DNA of 64,000 nucleotides, taken from a virus. The notes beneath the pieces are model-generated. The model was not told where the DNA came from. It searched no databases and saw nothing but the letters and a program-made list of their open reading frames with translations. The stretch lies in IMG/VR virus record IMGVR_UViG_3300035701_000011, positions 1 through 64,000 of that record; one strand, written 5' to 3'. Numbering within the stretch: position 1 is the first letter of the stretch; the number at the start of each line of letters is the position of its first letter. A program made the position numbers and the translations under genes. This document shows positions 28,814 through 37,315 of the stretch, piece by piece.

Positions 28814-29661
28814 AAGAAAAAACATTCGTAAAAGATTTAATCGAAAGTATAGTATTGGGTATTGTTATAGGTATACTAATTATTTTTGGTATTGTACAAT
28901 ATCAAAATAAAAATGCTACTAAATTAGCAATAAAAGAATTACAAAATCAAATTATCGATATACAAGAAGCATATAATAATCTTCTTGATAATGATATAGA
29001 ATTAACTAAAGAAATTCAAGAAATAAATAGAAATATTCAAAAAGAACCAAATATAAAACAATTACTAAATAGTAGTGTATTTGTAAAGTCTGAGTTTGGA
29101 TTGGGTGCAGGAACTGTTATTAAAAAAACCGAAACGGAAATGTATGTTTTGACTTGTTATCATGTTGTGGCTGAAATAATAGAAATGAATAAAAAAGGAT
29201 ATAATACCAAACCTTCAGTCGGATACACTAAAATAGATAATTTAAATAGAATTGCAGGAATGGTTGTTTATGGAGCAAAAATAATTAAATATGATGAAGA
29301 TAATGATTTGGCTCTTTTAAAAATAAATGTTATTGATGATAATTTAGAAGTAGTTTCTATAGCAGAAATTTATCCAGAACAAGGAGAAACAATTTATTCT
29401 GTAGGAAATCCATTAGGATTTTTAAGAACTATTTCTAAAGGAATTCTAAGTAGGATAACTGAAAAATTTTATATTTCGGACAATACAACGACCTATGGAA
29501 ATTCTGGAGGGGGTTTGTTTAATAAAGATGGAGAATTAATAGGTATTCCTGTTCAACTTGGTTATATTTATAATTTAGAAGGTTCTCTTTCTCCCGAAAC
29601 AAGTTTAGGAAAATCAGTTAAGTTATCAATTATTAAAGATTTTTTAGAAGGAGCATTTTAA
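28810..29661 (+). CDS. HtrA-like trypsin-fold serine protease with membrane anchor
   Basis: 283 residues. One transmembrane helix lies at about 14-30, then a coiled-coil spacer (35-78). The protease domain has LTCYHVV (His118), DNDLALLKI (Asp166) and the nucleophile TYGNSGGGLF (Ser232), all in the trypsin order with the spacing of DegP/HtrA enzymes. There is no PDZ domain. The anchor suggests a cell-envelope protease outside the membrane, for processing or quality control. Confidence 0.85.
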   Translation: MKEKTFVKDLIESIVLGIVIGILIIFGIVQYQNKNATKLAIKELQNQIIDIQEAYNNLLDNDIELTKEIQEINRNIQKEPNIKQLLNSSVFVKSEFGLGAGTVIKKTETEMYVLTCYHVVAEIIEMNKKGYNTKPSVGYTKIDNLNRIAGMVVYGAKIIKYDEDNDLALLKINVIDDNLEVVSIAEIYPEQGETIYSVGNPLGFLRTISKGILSRITEKFYISDNTTTYGNSGGGLFNKDGELIGIPVQLGYIYNLEGSLSPETSLGKSVKLSIIKDFLEGAF

Positions 29662-30333
29662 GTGGAAGAAAATAAAAGATTAAAATATACTTCGTACTTG
29701 GCTGGGGCGATTGAGGCTGCTTCTAATAAGGAAATGAAATCTTGGAGAAAAGAAGTAGCCGAAAAATTAGCTAGTCCTGATTTGGGTATTTATGACCCCG
29801 TAGAACAAGAATCTAGTAAGGTAGGAAAAGAATCAGGTAAACAAGTTGAATACATTACTGGATTAAAACAAGGAGGTCATTGGGATATTTTTGGAGAAGA
29901 GATGTCTAAGATTTGGTGGGGAAAAATAGATACTCTTAAATTAGATAAAATTAGATTACTTATTTATCTTTATGAAAAAGCCAGATTAGAAGGAAATTAT
30001 TTAACCGATTTTTGTTATTGGGGAGATTACGAAGCAACTGTCCGTTCAGATTTTATTATTACTTATTATCCAAAAGATATTAGAACAGTAGGAACATTAA
30101 ATGAAGTACATACTTGTTATCTATTCAACATACCTATTTATTTAATTCTTCCAGACCATCCAAAAACAGAAGAAAATTCTACATTAATAGATGAAGTTAT
30201 GAAAAGTGGGGGCGAAATTTTTTATTCGATTAATGAGGCATGTACTTTTATTAAAGATAAATATCATTTAAAAGAACCTAAAGAAGAAAAAGAAGAAATA
30301 AAATCCGAAGAAAAGAAAGAGGACAAAAAATAA
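29662..30333 (+). CDS. Nucleoside 2-deoxyribosyltransferase-like protein
   Basis: 223 residues starting at GTG directly after the protease stop. SYLAGAIEAAS (about 11-21) and SDFIITYYPKDIRTVGTLNEVHTCYLFNIPIYLI match nucleoside 2-deoxyribosyltransferase-like folds, where the conserved Asp and GT(x)xE(v) loop form the active site. The C-terminal KEEKEEIK tail is disordered. It neighbours a dATP/dGTP diphosphohydrolase-like gene, so nucleotide metabolism or a base-exchange role is plausible. Confidence 0.75.
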   Translation: MEENKRLKYTSYLAGAIEAASNKEMKSWRKEVAEKLASPDLGIYDPVEQESSKVGKESGKQVEYITGLKQGGHWDIFGEEMSKIWWGKIDTLKLDKIRLLIYLYEKARLEGNYLTDFCYWGDYEATVRSDFIITYYPKDIRTVGTLNEVHTCYLFNIPIYLILPDHPKTEENSTLIDEVMKSGGEIFYSINEACTFIKDKYHLKEPKEEKEEIKSEEKKEDKK

Positions 30334-30785
30334 TGAGAAAATTTAAAACAGGAGCGACTCGTGATAATGAAGAAGGTAAATTTGATTATGAAGGATTTTA
30401 TAATCCTTTAGTAATTAAAAGATTTGGTCAATACATGGATAAACACCGTAAACAAGCAGATGGGAAATTAAGAGATTCGGATAATTGGCAAAAAGGAATC
30501 CCCAAAGATGCTTATATTAAATCTGCTTGGAGACATTTTATAGATTGGTGGATGGAACATAGAGGATATAAAAGTAGAGAAGGAATCGAAGATGCTCTTT
30601 GTGCACTTTTATTTAATGTACAAGGTTATCTTTTTGAAATTTTGAAAAATAAAGAAGATAGACCATTTATAGAAAAAGAAGAAATAATAAAACCTACTCC
30701 GTTACCAGTAATTTGTATTGAATGTAAACAATCTAAACATTATTCATGTTTTGCTTGTACAGGTAAAAAAGGAAATAAAAAATGA
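30333..30785 (+). CDS. dATP/dGTP diphosphohydrolase-like domain protein
   Basis: 150 residues. GATRDNEEGKFDYEGFYNP, then KHRKQADGKLRDSDNWQKG and SAWRHFIDWW match the N-terminal domain of phage dATP/dGTP pyrophosphohydrolase-like proteins. These all-alpha phage enzymes alter the nucleotide pool. A C-terminal Cys tail (CIECKQSKHYSCFAC) may bind zinc. It overlaps the upstream NDT-like gene by one base. Confidence 0.75.
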   Translation: MRKFKTGATRDNEEGKFDYEGFYNPLVIKRFGQYMDKHRKQADGKLRDSDNWQKGIPKDAYIKSAWRHFIDWWMEHRGYKSREGIEDALCALLFNVQGYLFEILKNKEDRPFIEKEEIIKPTPLPVICIECKQSKHYSCFACTGKKGNKK

Positions 30786-30961
30786 CCGATAAACTCTATT
30801 TAGCATGTATAATATTTTTTACAATTGATTTAACATTAGTTGCGACTACCTGTGTATGTGTAATGATTTTAGTAAGGAAAGTTATGTTGGGTAAGGTTGA
30901 AATAAAGATAGTAGATAAGAAAATTAGATTAGACCGAGATTTTATAACAACAGGAAAATAA
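30782..30961 (+). CDS. Single-pass membrane protein (59 aa)
   Basis: MTDKLYLACIIFFTIDLTLVATTCVCVMILVRK... A transmembrane helix (about 6-31) is followed by a basic tail. ATG overlaps the previous stop by 4 nt. Confidence 0.55.
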   Translation: MTDKLYLACIIFFTIDLTLVATTCVCVMILVRKVMLGKVEIKIVDKKIRLDRDFITTGK

Positions 30962-30962
30962 A

Positions 30963-31163
30963 ATGTCAGACCCAAAAGAAACAAAAAAACTAATAAATCT
31001 ACCAGAAAATATTCCTGTAGATTATAATTTTGAAAGAATGTTAAAATCTTTTATGAAACAAATCGACAAAGATGGTATTATTAAAGAAATTAAAGCTAGA
31101 CGTTATTATATTAAACCATCGGAAAAAAAGAGATTAGCAAAAAAAACAAAAAGGAGAAACTAA
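30963..31163 (+). CDS. rpsU: Ribosomal protein bS21 homologue
   Basis: 66 residues. VDYNFERMLKSFMKQIDKDGIIKEI-KARRYYIKPSEKKR-KKTKRR follows the bS21 pattern (FE-ALRRFKR-VEKAGI--E-RKREHYEKPSEKRKRK) almost position by position. bS21 sits near the anti-Shine-Dalgarno end of 16S rRNA and takes part in start-codon selection. Phage copies are known from large phages and are thought to bias translation towards phage messages. The extra N-terminal 17 residues are an extension beyond cellular bS21. Confidence 0.88.
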   Translation: MSDPKETKKLINLPENIPVDYNFERMLKSFMKQIDKDGIIKEIKARRYYIKPSEKKRLAKKTKRRN

Positions 31164-31606
31164 TGAAAACAGAATATTTTGTAGATACAGTAGGATTAGA
31201 GAAGTTATTAGTAGATTATAAAGAAGTATTTGATTTATTGGATGATATTTCTCAACAACTTTTGCAAGGAATTATAGCAACTGTAGACCAATATAAAGAG
31301 ATATTAAATCAAGCAACAGGAGCTTATGGAACATTAGAACCTCTTTATTCTATGTCTATTGCCTATAAAGAAAATTCAGAACTACATTATTTTGTAGAGA
31401 AAAAGAGAGAATTAGAATCTAAAGGAGAAAAACTTACTGTAGCTTCTGTTGATAAAGAAGCAAGTGAATCTGTAGGTCAGATTAGAAGAGTTAGAAATAT
31501 TTTAGAGGCATATGTTTCTGTTTCTGAAAAAATTATTATTACTGCTCAAACACAGATGAAACAAATGGCACAAGATTATAAATTTAAACCACAAGAAGAA
31601 AGATAA
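31163..31606 (+). CDS. Coiled-coil phage protein of unknown function (147 aa)
   Basis: Mostly helical with heptad-like repeats (FDLLDDISQQLLQGIIATVDQYKEIL; ESVGQIRRVRNILEAYVSVSEKIIITAQTQMKQM). No enzymatic motif. The stop-start overlap with bS21 links it to the same unit. Confidence 0.65.
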   Translation: MKTEYFVDTVGLEKLLVDYKEVFDLLDDISQQLLQGIIATVDQYKEILNQATGAYGTLEPLYSMSIAYKENSELHYFVEKKRELESKGEKLTVASVDKEASESVGQIRRVRNILEAYVSVSEKIIITAQTQMKQMAQDYKFKPQEER

Positions 31607-31711
31607 ATGAATAAAAATAATAATTTACAGAATTTATTTGTTTTACTTTTATTACCTGTTATTATGTTTATAGGAATTTTTGTATGTATTTATGAGGAAA
31701 TAAATGGTTAA
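31607..31711 (+). CDS. Single-pass membrane microprotein (34 aa)
   Basis: MNKNNNLQNLFVLLLLPVIMFIGIFVCIYEEING. The stop overlaps the start of the exonuclease gene by 8 nt. Confidence 0.45.
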   Translation: MNKNNNLQNLFVLLLLPVIMFIGIFVCIYEEING

Positions 31712-32444
31712 AAAATTAATTATAGTTGATAGTGGTAACATTATGTTCAAAGCAATCTTTGCTTTCAGGAACAATAGTCAAGTACCAGCAGTTTATACTT
31801 ATTTTAGAATGATAATTGGTTATTTGAAAAAAATTGGAGTAAACTTAGATGATAAAATAGTGGTCGCCGAAGATTTTGGTTCTTGGAGAAAAGATATAGA
31901 CCCAATGTACAAAGCTCAACGAAAAGATTATCGTGAAAGTAAAGAGGACAGCGATTGGTGGGCTGAAGTATTTAAAGAGTTTAATGATTTTCTTCCTAAA
32001 TTAGAACAATGTTTACCCTGGAATTTTGTAAAAATTTATAAGATGGAAGCAGATGATGTAGCAAGTGTGGCAATTCGTTATTTAGAAGCTGATGAAAAAA
32101 TAATGATAAGTTCTGATGAGGATTGGCAGCAATTGTGCGTTTTACCAAACGTTAAGGTATTTTCTCCATATTCAAAAAAGTATAAAATTGTTAAAAATCC
32201 AGAAAAAATCTTATTGAAAAAGATTAAAGGAGATATAAGTGATAATCTTCTGGAGGCACCAAAAACTGAAGCAGAATTTGAAAAAAGAAAAATGATTGTC
32301 GACCTTATTCATTTACCAGTTCATATAGAACAAATTATTAGACCAGTAATAGAAACCCTTCCGATTAAGAATTTGTATATTAACAAGGTACCCTTCCGTA
32401 CATGTCGTGTGGAATTACAAAAACTTTACAAATTGGAGGAATGA
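31704..32444 (+). CDS. 5'-3' exonuclease (FEN/T5 D15-like)
   Basis: 246 residues with the acidic clusters of the FEN family: VDSGNIMFKAIF (residues 8-19), VAEDFGSWRKDI (about 54-65), YKMEADDVASVAIRYL (about 112-127), MISSDEDWQQL (about 134-144) and GDISDN (about 175-180). These acids bind two metal ions. It removes RNA primers and flaps during replication and may serve recombination. Length is similar to T4 RNase H-type enzymes but shorter. Confidence 0.85.
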   Translation: MVKKLIIVDSGNIMFKAIFAFRNNSQVPAVYTYFRMIIGYLKKIGVNLDDKIVVAEDFGSWRKDIDPMYKAQRKDYRESKEDSDWWAEVFKEFNDFLPKLEQCLPWNFVKIYKMEADDVASVAIRYLEADEKIMISSDEDWQQLCVLPNVKVFSPYSKKYKIVKNPEKILLKKIKGDISDNLLEAPKTEAEFEKRKMIVDLIHLPVHIEQIIRPVIETLPIKNLYINKVPFRTCRVELQKLYKLEE

Positions 32445-32608
32445 TGGTAAAGATAATTAACAAATTACTTTTAACTACTTGTTGGATTTGTCAAGGAAAA
32501 GGATGTAAAGTTTGTAATAATACAGGAAAATGGAAAGATAATATAAATTATATTATTTATGAAAAAAATGGTAAGAAATTTGCCATAGATTCGGATAATA
32601 TAGGATAA
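32444..32608 (+). CDS. DnaJ-type zinc-knuckle microprotein (54 aa)
   Basis: MVKIINKLLLTTCWICQGKGCKVCNNTGKW holds CxxCxGxGCxxCxxTG, the knuckle of DnaJ zinc fingers. I take the ATG at 32444, 5 nt after GGAGG. It overlaps the exonuclease stop. Confidence 0.6.
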   Translation: MVKIINKLLLTTCWICQGKGCKVCNNTGKWKDNINYIIYEKNGKKFAIDSDNIG

Positions 32609-32621
32609 AGGAGAAAATAAT

Positions 32622-32798
32622 ATGAGAAATTTAGCCAAAATTGTAAAAGATAAAAACAATGCTGTTTATCTTAAAGTCTATGATAAGAATGTTAAAGTTT
32701 TGGCTTATTTTAAAATTGAAGAATATAATACAGACCCAGAAGGTAAAGTAGAAGAATTAAGTGATGTATTTAGTATTGATTTATCAGGAGAAAAATAA
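32622..32798 (+). CDS. Small protein of unknown function (58 aa)
   Basis: MRNLAKIVKDKNNAVYLKVYDKNVKVLAYFKIEEYNTDPEGK..., beta-rich. AAAGGAG upstream. The stop overlaps the next ATG. Confidence 0.55.
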   Translation: MRNLAKIVKDKNNAVYLKVYDKNVKVLAYFKIEEYNTDPEGKVEELSDVFSIDLSGEK

Positions 32799-32917
32799 TG
32801 AAATTAAAATATAGATTAGGATTGATTGCTTATACAATTATAAGTAAATTTGGATTAAATAAAGTTACAATAGATTTATTAAGTTGGATAGAAAGAAAAT
32901 TAAATAAGGAGGAATAA
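32798..32917 (+). CDS. Small helical protein (39 aa)
   Basis: MKLKYRLGLIAYTIISKFGLNKVTIDLLSWIERKLNKEE, amphipathic. Coupled to the preceding gene by an ATG/TAA overlap. Confidence 0.45.
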   Translation: MKLKYRLGLIAYTIISKFGLNKVTIDLLSWIERKLNKEE

Positions 32918-32918
32918 A

Positions 32919-33464
32919 ATGGAAGTAAAAGGTAAAATTCTTGCAAAAAAAGGAGATAATAAAGCATTTAAACTTGATGATGGTAATTGGTACAATTTGA
33001 ATGATAATGTTATACCTTATTTAGAAAAAATGAATAAGGGAGATGAGGTTGTAGTTACTTTCGAGAAGAAGGGTGTAAGTCGTTATGTATCAAAATTAGT
33101 AAATACAGCAGAAGTAGCAAAAACAGAAACAACTTCTACTACCGAATTTGCTTGCGAGGTTTGTAATGCTCCTTTGAAAGATGGAAAATTTAAGAAATGT
33201 TATATGTGTAACAAATCTGGTGCAACCAAAAAAGAAGACCCAAAAAGTAATCCAGCAGTAACAGAACCAAAAAAACCTTATACACCTTATGATAATCCTG
33301 AAAAAACAGCACAGATTCAAAGAGGTAATGCTTTAAATGCTGCTGCTGCGGTTGTTGGTGGATGTAATTTGAATAATCCAAAAACATCAGAAGAAATAGA
33401 GGCAATAAAACAATTTACATTATTATTGGCAGAAGATTTTCTAACTTGGTTAAGAGGCGAATAA
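32919..33464 (+). CDS. OB-fold/zinc-ribbon DNA-binding protein candidate (181 aa)
   Basis: The N-terminal 65 residues read like a small OB or SH3 barrel (VKGKILAKKGDNKAFKLDDGNWYNL...VVVTFEKKGVSRYVSKL). A zinc ribbon, CEVCNAPLKDGKFKKCYMCNKSG (about 80-102), follows, and the C-terminus is helical with AAAAVVGG and DFLTWLRG. Position before the primase-helicase suggests a ssDNA-handling accessory. This is inference from layout. Confidence 0.6.
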   Translation: MEVKGKILAKKGDNKAFKLDDGNWYNLNDNVIPYLEKMNKGDEVVVTFEKKGVSRYVSKLVNTAEVAKTETTSTTEFACEVCNAPLKDGKFKKCYMCNKSGATKKEDPKSNPAVTEPKKPYTPYDNPEKTAQIQRGNALNAAAAVVGGCNLNNPKTSEEIEAIKQFTLLLAEDFLTWLRGE

Positions 33465-33486
33465 TTATTCATTATTTTTGAATAAA

Positions 33487-33669
33487 ATGAGAAAAATAAT
33501 TGCTTATTGCTTCCATTGTAAAAAAGATACAGAACAAAATGCAGTAGCGGAATCGTATTTAGGACTCGATGGGATTACTATTTTTATTAATTATTGGACA
33601 AGATGTTTAGAATGTGGAGAGAACTGTATTAACAAAACTAAAGAAATTAATTCTGAGGATTTAGAATAA
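33487..33669 (+). CDS. Zinc-ribbon protein (60 aa)
   Basis: MRKIIAYCFHCKKDTEQNAV...RCLECGENC: CxxC pairs about 34 residues apart make a classic ribbon. The ATG at 33487 is preferred over an upstream TTG. Confidence 0.6.
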   Translation: MRKIIAYCFHCKKDTEQNAVAESYLGLDGITIFINYWTRCLECGENCINKTKEINSEDLE

Positions 33670-33670
33670 A

Positions 33671-33790
33671 ATGAAAAAATGCAAATACGAACAATGTCAG
33701 TATGATAAAAGTATTTTTTGTATACATCCAAAAAATAAAGCACAATTATGTGAACAAAATTTTTGTCCATTATTAAAGAGGAAAAAATAA
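33671..33790 (+). CDS. Small Cys-rich protein (39 aa)
   Basis: MKKCKYEQCQYDKSIFCIHPKNKAQLCEQNFCPLLKRKK with five cysteines. TAA overlaps the primase ATG by one base, so translation into the primase is coupled. Confidence 0.5.
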   Translation: MKKCKYEQCQYDKSIFCIHPKNKAQLCEQNFCPLLKRKK

Positions 33791-35622
33791 TGATAACAAC
33801 CGAACAATTATTCCAGTATCTTGAAAAAAAGATACCTACTTTTGTTAAAACAAGAAAGGCAAAGACAGGCGAGATGCTTTTTACATGCCCAAACATTGCT
33901 AATCATAAATTTAAATCGGCTCCTTCTGCAACATTTTCTCCAAGTGGAAATGTTGTATGTCTTATTTGTGGTTGGAAAGGCACAATGTTTGATGCCATTC
34001 GCATATTAGAAGAAGATAAGAAAAATAATACAGATGCTGATATTACTGATTATCTTATTGGTCTTTTACATCTCGATATGTATACTGAATTATCTTTTTA
34101 TGAAAAGTATGGATTTGCTTTAATTCCTCTTCTTCAAAATTCTAAAGCAGCATTTGAAAAAGGATGGACAGAATCTCAATATAGAGATAAAGTACATTGG
34201 ATAAAGTGGTTGAATAATTCTTTAAACATTGGACTTCGGACTGGAGAAGTTAATGGAATTACAGTCATTGATGCTGATTTTAAAGTTGCACCAATTGGAT
34301 TTGAAGAAATTTATAAAGAATTAATTGGATTAAATACATTAATGCAAGATACACCTCATGGGAGACATTTTGTTATTAAGTATGATAAAGATATTCAACA
34401 AACTACAAAAATTGCAGGAATACATCTTGATATTCGTAATGATGGTGGACAGATTGTGGCTGCACCATCTCAAATTGATAATACTTCTTATAAATGGGTT
34501 AATTTAGGAATAGAAATTAAAACCATTACTCCAGAATTAAAAATTAAATTATTAGAATTAATGAAGAAACAAACTAATAATTCTGATAAAATTTCTGATG
34601 AAGAATCTTTGAAAGTAAAGAATAACGATTTGGCAGGATGTCGAAATGATACGATGGTTTCTATTGGGGGTATGTTGATAAAACAATTAACTCCAGAGCA
34701 TACCGAATTTGTTCTAAATATTATTAATAGACATCTTTTAGAAAAATCAATGCCTTCTCATGAACTCCGAGCAATGATGGGCAGTTTAATGAATTATAAA
34801 GGGGATGATGAAGGAACTTATGAACAAACTATATACGATTATATGAGATTAATGCAGACAGATGTTACACCAAGAGATGTAATAGATAATACTAAATTAC
34901 CAAGAGCCATTGTTGATAAGTATTTAAGTAAATTTGTTAAAGAAGGCAAAGCAGTAAGAATGGGAAGAGGTCGTTATCAATATAAAGAAAAAATTGAATG
35001 GTCTGATACTATTCCTGAAATGGTAACAGAATATAAATATAAAATACCTTATTTTAATGATATTGCTATTTTTCAGGATAAAGATGTTATTCTTTTGGGT
35101 GCCAAAACTAATGATGGTAAAACTACAATAGCATTAAATATGATTAAAGAAATGATAGTACAAGGAATTAAACCTTATTATATTTATTCAGAAGCTGGTT
35201 CAAGGTGGCAGAAAACATCAGAATTTTTAGGTATTACGGGAAAATTTTATCGTACTTATCATGAGAATCCATTAGCAATAGAATTAGAATATAATGCTTT
35301 TAGTATTATAGATTGGTTACATTTAGAACATAAAGAGCTTACAGATACTACATTAAAACATTTGAATGATGAATTACAGAGAAAAGGTGGTATTTTAGTT
35401 ATTTTTACACAATTAAAAACTACAAATGAATGGTTCGCACCAAATTTAATAGACCACTATCCTACATTTGCAGCTAGATACATACAAGATAATGATTCTA
35501 AGACTGAAGGGCATTGGGATATTCAGAAAATAAAAGAACCAAGAGGTAATTTCTGTACATACATTCTTCCTAGTGAATACAATCAAGAAACTCGTATTTT
35601 TAAGAAAAAGGATATTATCTAA
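33790..35622 (+). CDS. Primase-helicase: zinc finger, prim-pol domain, RecA-like ATPase
   Basis: 610 residues from the ATG at 33790. A CHC2-like zinc motif (Cys33, His39, Cys57, Cys60) leads to a prim-pol (AEP) domain with YGFALIPLL, the acidic pair in ITVIDADF (about 157-164) and GRHFVIKY. A linker with a winged-helix-like block (about 370-400) precedes the ATPase, with Walker A GAKTNDGKT (about 437-445) and LVIFTQLKTT, like DnaB/RecA helicases. It makes primers and unwinds DNA at the fork. One fused gene does both jobs, as in T7 gp4-like designs but with an AEP primase. Confidence 0.85.
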   Translation: MITTEQLFQYLEKKIPTFVKTRKAKTGEMLFTCPNIANHKFKSAPSATFSPSGNVVCLICGWKGTMFDAIRILEEDKKNNTDADITDYLIGLLHLDMYTELSFYEKYGFALIPLLQNSKAAFEKGWTESQYRDKVHWIKWLNNSLNIGLRTGEVNGITVIDADFKVAPIGFEEIYKELIGLNTLMQDTPHGRHFVIKYDKDIQQTTKIAGIHLDIRNDGGQIVAAPSQIDNTSYKWVNLGIEIKTITPELKIKLLELMKKQTNNSDKISDEESLKVKNNDLAGCRNDTMVSIGGMLIKQLTPEHTEFVLNIINRHLLEKSMPSHELRAMMGSLMNYKGDDEGTYEQTIYDYMRLMQTDVTPRDVIDNTKLPRAIVDKYLSKFVKEGKAVRMGRGRYQYKEKIEWSDTIPEMVTEYKYKIPYFNDIAIFQDKDVILLGAKTNDGKTTIALNMIKEMIVQGIKPYYIYSEAGSRWQKTSEFLGITGKFYRTYHENPLAIELEYNAFSIIDWLHLEHKELTDTTLKHLNDELQRKGGILVIFTQLKTTNEWFAPNLIDHYPTFAARYIQDNDSKTEGHWDIQKIKEPRGNFCTYILPSEYNQETRIFKKKDII

Positions 35623-35804
35623 TGAATAATATACATATTGAAATTTGTCCTTATTGTAATCAAAAAATAGAAGTAAGTTATGGAACTAGACCTTGCCCGA
35701 AATGTAATAAATTAATTAACATTTTTCCAGATGATTCAATTATACTAAGGAGGATGATAAATGTTGGGATTGGAGAATTATTTACAAAACTTTTTACAAG
35801 ATAA
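35622..35804 (+). CDS. Zinc-ribbon protein (60 aa)
   Basis: ICPYCNQKIEVSYGTRPCPKCNKL (residues 8-31) is a four-cysteine ribbon, coupled to the primase by an ATG/TAA overlap. It may modulate replication or transcription. Confidence 0.6.
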   Translation: MNNIHIEICPYCNQKIEVSYGTRPCPKCNKLINIFPDDSIILRRMINVGIGELFTKLFTR

Positions 35805-35925
35805 GAATTTAATTAAAAAATATTTAAAACAAATTAATACTATTACATTAATTGAAATTATAAAAATTTTACAAGAAGAATTAAAATTAAGAATTAAAGA
35901 ATTTGAGACAAAAAAGAATGAATAA
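35761..35925 (+). CDS. Small helical protein (54 aa)
   Basis: MLGLENYLQNFLQDKNLIKKYLKQINTI... An excellent AGGAGG lies 7 nt upstream, inside the zinc-ribbon gene, so it overlaps that gene by 44 nt in another frame. Confidence 0.55.
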   Translation: MLGLENYLQNFLQDKNLIKKYLKQINTITLIEIIKILQEELKLRIKEFETKKNE

Positions 35926-36160
35926 TCTTATTAAACATATAAATAAATTAAATAATCTTTATCATTCTTTTAAAAAAAATTATTCTGACATGAAAAAAAT
36001 GTTTCGCAATCATTCTTGTATTTTACAAAAAATTAAATTATCAGAAGAAATTTTAATGCAAGCATATATGTTAATTTCAGAAAAAACAGAAGAAACAGAA
36101 CAACATAGAGAATTTAATAAAATTATAAAAGGGATAAAAAATGAAAACAAAAATCTATAA
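35918..36160 (+). CDS. Helical protein of unknown function (80 aa)
   Basis: Starts at MNNLIKHINKLNN (ATG 35918). Lysine-rich helices; no motif. Overlaps both neighbours. Confidence 0.55.
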   Translation: MNNLIKHINKLNNLYHSFKKNYSDMKKMFRNHSCILQKIKLSEEILMQAYMLISEKTEETEQHREFNKIIKGIKNENKNL

Positions 36161-36383
36161 AATTAATCCTACTAAGAAACAATTAGCCATAATGAAACTT
36201 TATTGGGATATGTTTCAAGCTGAACAAAGTAATTTGTGGATAAGAATAGGTGAATTAGAAAGAGAAATGAGCAAGAAAACTGGAATTGAAGAACTTGAAT
36301 TTTTTCAAGATGATAATGATTGGGTTGGAATAGGTCAGGGAAATAGAGAAATGAGATTAATTTATGGAGAAGATTTAAAATGA
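36141..36383 (+). CDS. Helical protein of unknown function (80 aa)
   Basis: MKTKIYKINPTKKQLAIMKLYWDMFQAEQSNLWIRIGELEREM... Similar short proteins occur in many phages (KxQLxxxxxYWD pattern), without known function. It overlaps the next gene by 4 nt. Confidence 0.65.
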   Translation: MKTKIYKINPTKKQLAIMKLYWDMFQAEQSNLWIRIGELEREMSKKTGIEELEFFQDDNDWVGIGQGNREMRLIYGEDLK

Positions 36384-36706
36384 ACACTAAAGATGTAGGA
36401 AGAAAACTCGAAGAATATATTCTTGCTAAAGTAAAAGAAATAGACCCACAGGCAAGATTAAGTAGAGGGTCTGGTTGTGGCAATGATTATTCCGATATTA
36501 CAAGTTCACTTTATTTTATTGAGTGCAAGAAACGTAATACAATAGATTTTACAATTAAAGAAAGTGTGTGGAATCATCTAAATAATAATTTACCCATTAA
36601 TACAAAAAAGATTTGTTTTATGGTGCACGAAAATAAGAATGGTAAACGATTAGTAACATTGGATGCAGAAGATTTTTTTAGATTATTAAAGGAGAAAAAT
36701 GAATAA
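36380..36706 (+). CDS. PD-(D/E)XK nuclease / Hjc-like resolvase candidate
   Basis: 108 residues. GRKLEEYILAKVKEIDPQARLSRGSGCGNDYSDI (Glu11 and Asp near 40-43) and YFIECKKRN (ExK) give the E...D...ExK pattern of archaeal-type Holliday-junction resolvases and related PD-(D/E)XK nucleases. It may act with the RecA homologue and RuvC-like protein. The exact substrate is not certain. Confidence 0.7.
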   Translation: MNTKDVGRKLEEYILAKVKEIDPQARLSRGSGCGNDYSDITSSLYFIECKKRNTIDFTIKESVWNHLNNNLPINTKKICFMVHENKNGKRLVTLDAEDFFRLLKEKNE

Positions 36707-36866
36707 TAAAACATTTTTAAAAATAGATATTGAAACCGATAATGTCATTATTAATGGTATTTGTATGAATGATGGAACCTTATTATGTAATTTAGGTTAT
36801 GCTTGTGATTGCTGTCCTTATAATTATGACCCAGAAGTAGAAGAACGCTTACAGGTGGGATTATAA
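36699..36866 (+). CDS. Small Cys protein ending EERLQ-GL (55 aa)
   Basis: MNNKTFLKIDIETDNVIINGICMNDGTLLCNLGYACDCCPY...EERLQVGL. The C-terminus is shared with the next gene. Confidence 0.5.
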   Translation: MNNKTFLKIDIETDNVIINGICMNDGTLLCNLGYACDCCPYNYDPEVEERLQVGL

Positions 36867-37018
36867 TGTTACATATTACTTATTGTTATAAAGAGGATTC
36901 TGAAGTTACTTACGAAGCAAGTTGTGAAAAATGTGTTTATTTTACTCATTTTGTGCAATTGTCTGTAGATTGGTTTGAATGTACTTATTTAGAAGAACGT
37001 TTACAAACAGGATTATAA
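36866..37018 (+). CDS. Small Cys protein ending EERLQ-GL (50 aa)
   Basis: MLHITYCYKEDSEVTYEASCEKCVYFTHF...EERLQTGL. Shared ending with 36699-36866 and adjacent position suggest duplication. ATG overlaps the previous stop. Confidence 0.5.
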   Translation: MLHITYCYKEDSEVTYEASCEKCVYFTHFVQLSVDWFECTYLEERLQTGL

Positions 37019-37019
37019 A

Positions 37020-37115
37020 ATGGATTATTTTATAGATTTAATATTTGTAATAATAATAGGAATTGGTGTAGGAATAATTATTAGTAAATTATTACTTTTA
37101 ATACCGATAGGATAA
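37020..37115 (+). CDS. Single-pass membrane microprotein (31 aa)
   Basis: MDYFIDLIFVIIIGIGVGIIISKLLLLIPIG is nearly all hydrophobic with glycine spacing, so a membrane helix is likely. Confidence 0.45.
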   Translation: MDYFIDLIFVIIIGIGVGIIISKLLLLIPIG

Positions 37116-37117
37116 TT

Positions 37118-37315
37118 ATGAAAAAATTATGTAATACATGTAAAAATTGGACAAGATATTTAAAATTAGAAGATAACTGTTTATGTTCAATTCAATCAAG
37201 AAGTATGACTGATATTTATACAAATGCTAGAGATTCATGTGGACTATATAAAAAATGGGAACATAATTTTAAAAAATTTAGAAATAGTATTAAACCTAAA
37301 ATAAAAATAATATGA
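37118..37315 (+). CDS. Cys protein of unknown function (65 aa)
   Basis: MKKLCNTCKNWTRYLKLEDNCLCSIQ...DSCGLYKKW has CxxC, CxC and a further Cys, typical of phage zinc microproteins. Ends in a basic tail overlapping the next ATG. Confidence 0.6.
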   Translation: MKKLCNTCKNWTRYLKLEDNCLCSIQSRSMTDIYTNARDSCGLYKKWEHNFKKFRNSIKPKIKII

